In this document: one piece after another, positions 8,038 through 10,695 of the stretch
How the letters are laid out: each line of letters opens with the position of its first letter
How positions within the stretch are numbered: the stretch's first letter is position 1
NCBI GenBank assembly: GCA_020445005.1
Contig: JAGRHM010000377.1
Span: forward strand, 1 to 10,695
Direction of reading: 5' to 3'
Source of the DNA: Candidatus Competibacteraceae bacterium
Lineage (GTDB): Bacteria; Pseudomonadota; Gammaproteobacteria; Competibacterales; Competibacteraceae
Length of the DNA: 10,695 bases
Notes under the pieces: model-generated
What the model saw: only the letters and a program-made list of their open reading frames with translations
The model's database searches: none
What the model was told of the DNA's origin: nothing
Program-made: the position numbers and the translations under genes

Positions 8038-9180
8038 TTACGGCCATAACCGCCGCCAGGCCACCCATCCGCCCAGCGCCGCCAGGATCACCGCCAGATT
8101 GAACATCATTGCCGGTCCCAGCCCTTCCCACAGATAGCCCGCGGCAAGACTGCCGACCGCATTCCCCGCGCCAAAGCTCAAACTGCTGTACAGCGCCTGA
8201 CCACGTCCCTGCAGCGCCCCAGGGAAGAATTGATGCACTAGATGAATCGATGCGGCGTGAAATACGCCGAAGGTGAAAGCGTGCAAGGTCTGCGCGAACA
8301 GCAATACCGGCAGATCAGCCGCGAAATGACCGATCAGCAACCAGCGCAGCGTGGCCATGGTCAGCGCCGCCAGCAGCAACCGGCGCGGTCCAAAGCGCGG
8401 TAGCAAGCGATGCATGAAGACAAACATGCCCACTTCCACCGCAACCCCCAATCCCCACATCAGTCCGATAAATTCGCGCGAATAGCCGAAGGTTTCCAGG
8501 TACAGCGAGAAAAAACCGTAATACGGTCCATGCGCGGCCTGATTCAGAAAACAGGCGATGAAAAAGGCGATGACCGCCGGGCGGCGCAGCACTTGACCAA
8601 TCGGCGGCGCTGGCTGCGCATCGACGACCTTGGCGGATTCCGGTACAACCAGGCTGTTCAACCACAAGACGGCGAACAAACCAAGCAGCACGGCTGGCAC
8701 GGTGGTCACGCCCCAGTCCTCGACCACCCAACCCATGCCGACCGCTGCGCCAATAAATCCCACGGAACCCCAAAGCCGCACTCGACTGTAGCGATGCACC
8801 TGTTCGTCGAGATGATTCAGCGTGACCACTTCGAACTGGGGCAGCGCTGCGTTCCAGAAGAAACTGAACAGGAGCGTCACCAGGGCCAGGCGACTGTAGG
8901 AACCGCCAGCGGCATAGATGCCGACAAAGCATAATACTGTCGCCAGACAGGCCCAGCGCACGATACGGATGCGTTGACCCGTATGATCGCTCAGCCAGCC
9001 CCACACATTAGGCGCGATCACTTTGGTGACTTGCGCGATGGCCAGCAGTTCGCCAATCCGCGCCGGTGGAAAACCCAGCGCCAGCAGATACAACCCCCAA
9101 TAAGGCAGTAAAACGCCCAAGGTGGCGAAATAAAACAGATAAAAGCCGGACAGGCGCAGATAAAGCGTCGGCGTCAACAC
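8038..9180 (-). CDS. MFS transporter, HcaT/LacY-like (3-phenylpropionate transporter family)
   Basis: The 380-residue inner-membrane protein is hydrophobic along its length and consistent with about 12 membrane spans. It resembles E. coli HcaT in several places: the N-terminal span ending in LLPYWGLYL, the loop 2-3 motif GWLSDHTGQR (61-70), RLWGSVGF (135-142), AAHGPYYGF (215-223), the segment IGLMWGLGVAVEVGMF (238-253) and LHAFTFGVFHAAS (299-311). The family includes proton symporters for aromatic acids, sugars and nucleosides, but no catabolic gene lies nearby, so the substrate is unknown. The start codon is GTG, followed directly by TTG; an AGGAGG lies 23 bases before the GTG, too far for normal use. 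Conservation with HcaT begins close to this start. It converges on the signalling genes and diverges from the carbonic anhydrase gene. Confidence 0.82.
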   Translation of the reverse strand: MLTPTLYLRLSGFYLFYFATLGVLLPYWGLYLLALGFPPARIGELLAIAQVTKVIAPNVWGWLSDHTGQRIRIVRWACLATVLCFVGIYAAGGSYSRLALVTLLFSFFWNAALPQFEVVTLNHLDEQVHRYSRVRLWGSVGFIGAAVGMGWVVEDWGVTTVPAVLLGLFAVLWLNSLVVPESAKVVDAQPAPPIGQVLRRPAVIAFFIACFLNQAAHGPYYGFFSLYLETFGYSREFIGLMWGLGVAVEVGMFVFMHRLLPRFGPRRLLLAALTMATLRWLLIGHFAADLPVLLFAQTLHAFTFGVFHAASIHLVHQFFPGALQGRGQALYSSLSFGAGNAVGSLAAGYLWEGLGPAMMFNLAVILAALGGWVAWRRLWP

Positions 9181-9294
9181 GACGATAGCGCCAAAAAGTT
9201 GTTCCTCCTGCCGCCAATCGTGGGCAAACCACTTACAATAAGTCCGGTAACCACCATAAACTCACTCTTCACGCACAAGGAGAAAAAGAATCTT
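9181..9294. promoter_or_regulatory. Divergent intergenic region between MFS and carbonic anhydrase genes
   Basis: On the + strand TACAAT at 9234-9239 is a good -10 candidate for the carbonic anhydrase gene, giving a leader of about 50 bases; no clear -35 box is present 16-18 bases upstream. The -10 lies within a small dyad, ACTTA-CAA-TAAGT (9231-9243), which could be an operator or chance. On the - strand an AGGAGG (complement of 9204-9209) precedes the MFS gene, but no convincing promoter was found. Confidence 0.3.
9277..9282 (+). promoter_or_regulatory. Ribosome binding site for the carbonic anhydrase gene
   Basis: AAGGAG lies 12 bases before the ATG at 9295, slightly farther than ideal. 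It supports this ATG over an in-frame upstream ATG at 9199, which would add 32 residues in front of the twin-arginine signal and would read through the probable promoter. Confidence 0.6.
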
Positions 9295-10113
9295 ATGTCG
9301 GAAAGCACTTTATCACGCCGCGATTTCCTGCGCCTGTCCGGGGCCACGGCGTTAACCACCACTCTGACCGGATGCGTGGGCTATCCGCCCATGGCGGAAT
9401 CCAATCCCGACTTGGCGCCGCCGCCGCCGCAAGTATCGGATACATCCAGCGCGGGGGGATATAGTGGTTCTGAAAAGCCGGTGAATTCACCCCAGGAAGC
9501 CTTGCAGCGTCTCATGGAAGGCAACCAGCGCTTTGCCGCCAATCGCCTCATCAATCCTAACCGCACCCCTGAGCGCCGCGCCGCTGTGGCCCGTTCTCAG
9601 AAACCTTTCGCCACTATTCTCGGCTGCGTCGATTCCCGGGTGCCGCCGGAAATCCTCTTTGATGTTGGGTTAGGCGACCTGCTGGTGATTCGCAGCGCAG
9701 GCGAGGTATTGGATGAAGCGGTCACCGGCAGTATCGAGTTTGGCAGCTTTGAACTGCAAATTCCCTTGGTTGTTGTCCTCGGCCACGAACGCTGCGGCGC
9801 TGTTAAAGCCGCCATCGATGCGCTGGAACACGGCGGCGGTCATCAGGGTGGCAAGAAGAAAGGTGGGCACGGCGCCGAACCGGGTGATCTTGGTTACATC
9901 GTGCAAGGTTTGCGGCCCGCCATTGAGAAAGCCCGCTCCTGGGGTATGGGCGATATCGCGGAAAACGCCATGCGTGCCAATGTTTCGCTGACTGTGCAGC
10001 AATTAAAAAAATCCCCGGTGCTGTCCGCCGCCGAGGAAAGCGGTCGGCTCAAGATCGTCGGGGCGCGTTATGATCTGGATAGCGGCGCTGTTGAGATGCT
10101 CTTTGGCGTTTAA
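9295..10113 (+). CDS. Beta-carbonic anhydrase with Tat signal and lipobox
   Basis: This 272-residue protein should interconvert CO2 and bicarbonate. The zinc and catalytic motif of beta-class enzymes is complete: CVDSR at 111-115 (Cys111, Asp113, Arg115) and GHERCG at 163-168 (His164, Cys167). The N-terminus reads [10 protein letters not shown] with Arg8-Arg9, a twin-arginine signal, followed by a hydrophobic stretch and LTGC at 24-27, which fits a lipobox with Cys27 as the lipid-modified residue. Residue 28 is Val, not Asp, so Lol rules would send it to the outer membrane. A Pro/Ser/Gly-rich linker (~38-62) precedes the catalytic domain, as expected for a tethered enzyme. Residues 179-193 form a His/Gly/Lys-rich insertion. 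Folding with zinc in the cytoplasm would explain Tat export. It is transcribed away from the MFS gene and its stop overlaps that of chorismate synthase. Confidence 0.9.
   Translation: MSESTLSRRDFLRLSGATALTTTLTGCVGYPPMAESNPDLAPPPPQVSDTSSAGGYSGSEKPVNSPQEALQRLMEGNQRFAANRLINPNRTPERRAAVARSQKPFATILGCVDSRVPPEILFDVGLGDLLVIRSAGEVLDEAVTGSIEFGSFELQIPLVVVLGHERCGAVKAAIDALEHGGGHQGGKKKGGHGAEPGDLGYIVQGLRPAIEKARSWGMGDIAENAMRANVSLTVQQLKKSPVLSAAEESGRLKIVGARYDLDSGAVEMLFGV
10110..10113. other. Shared TTAA stop of two convergent genes
   Basis: The palindrome TTAA gives TAA on the + strand (10111-10113) for the carbonic anhydrase gene and TAA on the - strand (10112-10110) for aroC. The two coding regions therefore overlap tail to tail by four bases and leave no room for an intergenic terminator; any terminator must lie inside the opposing gene. 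Confidence 0.9.
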
Positions 10114-10695
10114 AGCAAGGAGGTTGAAGCAGAGGGCGGAATCACCGGTGTCGTCGAGCGGACATCCCGATTCTGCGCGCGATGGCGCAGCGCATGATCC
10201 ATGAGCACCAGCGCCAGCATGGCCTCGGCGATCGGCGTTGCGCGGATGCCCACACAGGGATCATGTCGGCCCTCGGTGACTACTTCCACCGGTTCACCGT
10301 GGATGTTAATGGTTCGTCCCGGCAACCGGATGCTGGAGGTCGGCTTCAAGGCCAGGCTGGCGACGATGTCCTGACCGGTGGAAATCCCGCCCAGCGTTCC
10401 CCCGGCGTGATTGCTTAAAAAACCTTCGGGAGACAATTCATCGCGATGCTCCGTGCCCCGCTGCTCGACGCAAGCGAACCCGTCGCCGATTTCCACGCCT
10501 TTGACGGCGTTGATGCTCATCAGGGCGTGAGCAATATCCGCGTCCAGCCGGTCGAACGCTGGCTCTCCCCAACCAGGCGGCGCGCCGCTGGCGACAACGG
10601 TCACCCGCGCGCCGATCGAATCGCCGGACTTGCGCAGCTCGTCCATGAAAGCCTCGAGCACGGGCACGATGCCGGCGTTCGGCGCGGAGAAGAGG
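10110..10695 (-). CDS. aroC: Chorismate synthase, C-terminal part (5' end outside window)
   Basis: The visible 194 residues are the C-terminal half of chorismate synthase, which converts 5-enolpyruvylshikimate-3-phosphate to chorismate using reduced FMN, the last common step for aromatic amino acids. Conserved segments include [56 protein letters not shown] and [17 protein letters not shown], all close to E. coli AroC. The frame stays open to the window edge, so the gene is cut by the window and not broken. After the conserved RAQNRDV it has a short, variable tail rich in Ser, Thr and Pro. Its TAA stop lies on the same TTAA (10110-10113) that supplies the stop of the converging carbonic anhydrase gene. 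Confidence 0.96.
   Translation of the reverse strand, partial: LFSAPNAGIVPVLEAFMDELRKSGDSIGARVTVVASGAPPGWGEPAFDRLDADIAHALMSINAVKGVEIGDGFACVEQRGTEHRDELSPEGFLSNHAGGTLGGISTGQDIVASLALKPTSSIRLPGRTINIHGEPVEVVTEGRHDPCVGIRATPIAEAMLALVLMDHALRHRAQNRDVRSTTPVIPPSASTSLL

Noticed and set aside
8410..8934. 174-codon + strand open frame opposite the MFS gene
   Set aside because: Its product has no family-like pattern and is rich in His, Gln and Arg, typical of an antisense shadow of a GC-rich membrane protein gene.
9199..9294. Upstream ATG of the carbonic anhydrase frame
   Set aside because: It would bury the twin-arginine signal 32 residues inside and place the probable -10 box within coding sequence; the ATG at 9295 has its own RBS.
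10113..10418. AAGGAGG at about 10117-10123 and a + strand open frame starting at 10182
   Set aside because: The RBS-like site is too far from the ATG, and the frame is fully antisense to conserved aroC sequence.
1..10695. CRISPR arrays, tRNA genes, transposons, phage or toxin-antitoxin genes
   Set aside because: No regularly spaced repeats, cloverleaf-like segments, transposase or integrase motifs or small toxin-like gene pairs were seen on either strand.

Overview
The window (about 10.7 kb, moderately GC-rich) reads as ordinary chromosome of a free-living Proteobacterium, most likely a gammaproteobacterium. The support is indirect: E. coli-like chorismate synthase and HcaT-like transporter sequences, Shine-Dalgarno starts, Tat/Lol-style lipoprotein export signals and a large multidomain c-di-GMP protein. 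No 16S, tRNA, phage, IS element or CRISPR array is present, so the genus cannot be fixed from this window.

Layout. Positions 1-98 are a short leader whose first ~24 bases look like half of a dispersed GC-rich repeat. From 99 to 7968 five genes run on the + strand with gaps of 10-38 bp or an overlap: nicotinate phosphoribosyltransferase (99-1436), lipoyl synthase (1475-2476), a membrane histidine kinase with a LytS-type 5TM sensor and two PAS domains (2501-4642), a single-domain Rcp1-like response regulator overlapping the kinase by 11 bp (4632-5102), and a REC-REC-PAS-PAS-GGDEF-EAL protein (5113-7968). Facing them on the - strand is an HcaT/LacY-like MFS transporter (8038-9180). A 114-bp divergent region separates it from a + strand beta-carbonic anhydrase with a Tat signal and lipobox (9295-10113). 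That gene ends on the same TTAA used as the stop of the - strand chorismate synthase, whose 5' half runs off the window (10110-10695).

How the genes may work together. The last three genes of the + strand run form a coherent signalling cassette: a membrane sensor kinase, a phosphoryl-shuttle-type receiver, and a double-receiver c-di-GMP synthase/hydrolase. All key kinase, receiver-1, GGDEF, I-site and EAL residues are present; receiver 2 has His in place of one metal-binding acidic residue. The cassette follows two cofactor genes (NAD salvage and lipoate synthesis) with no obvious terminator between them, so co-transcription is possible but unproven. The most unusual single protein is the predicted exported, lipid-anchored beta-carbonic anhydrase with a His/Gly/Lys-rich insertion near the active site. 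I see no clearly novel defence or mobile system; the remaining genes are recognisable members of known families.
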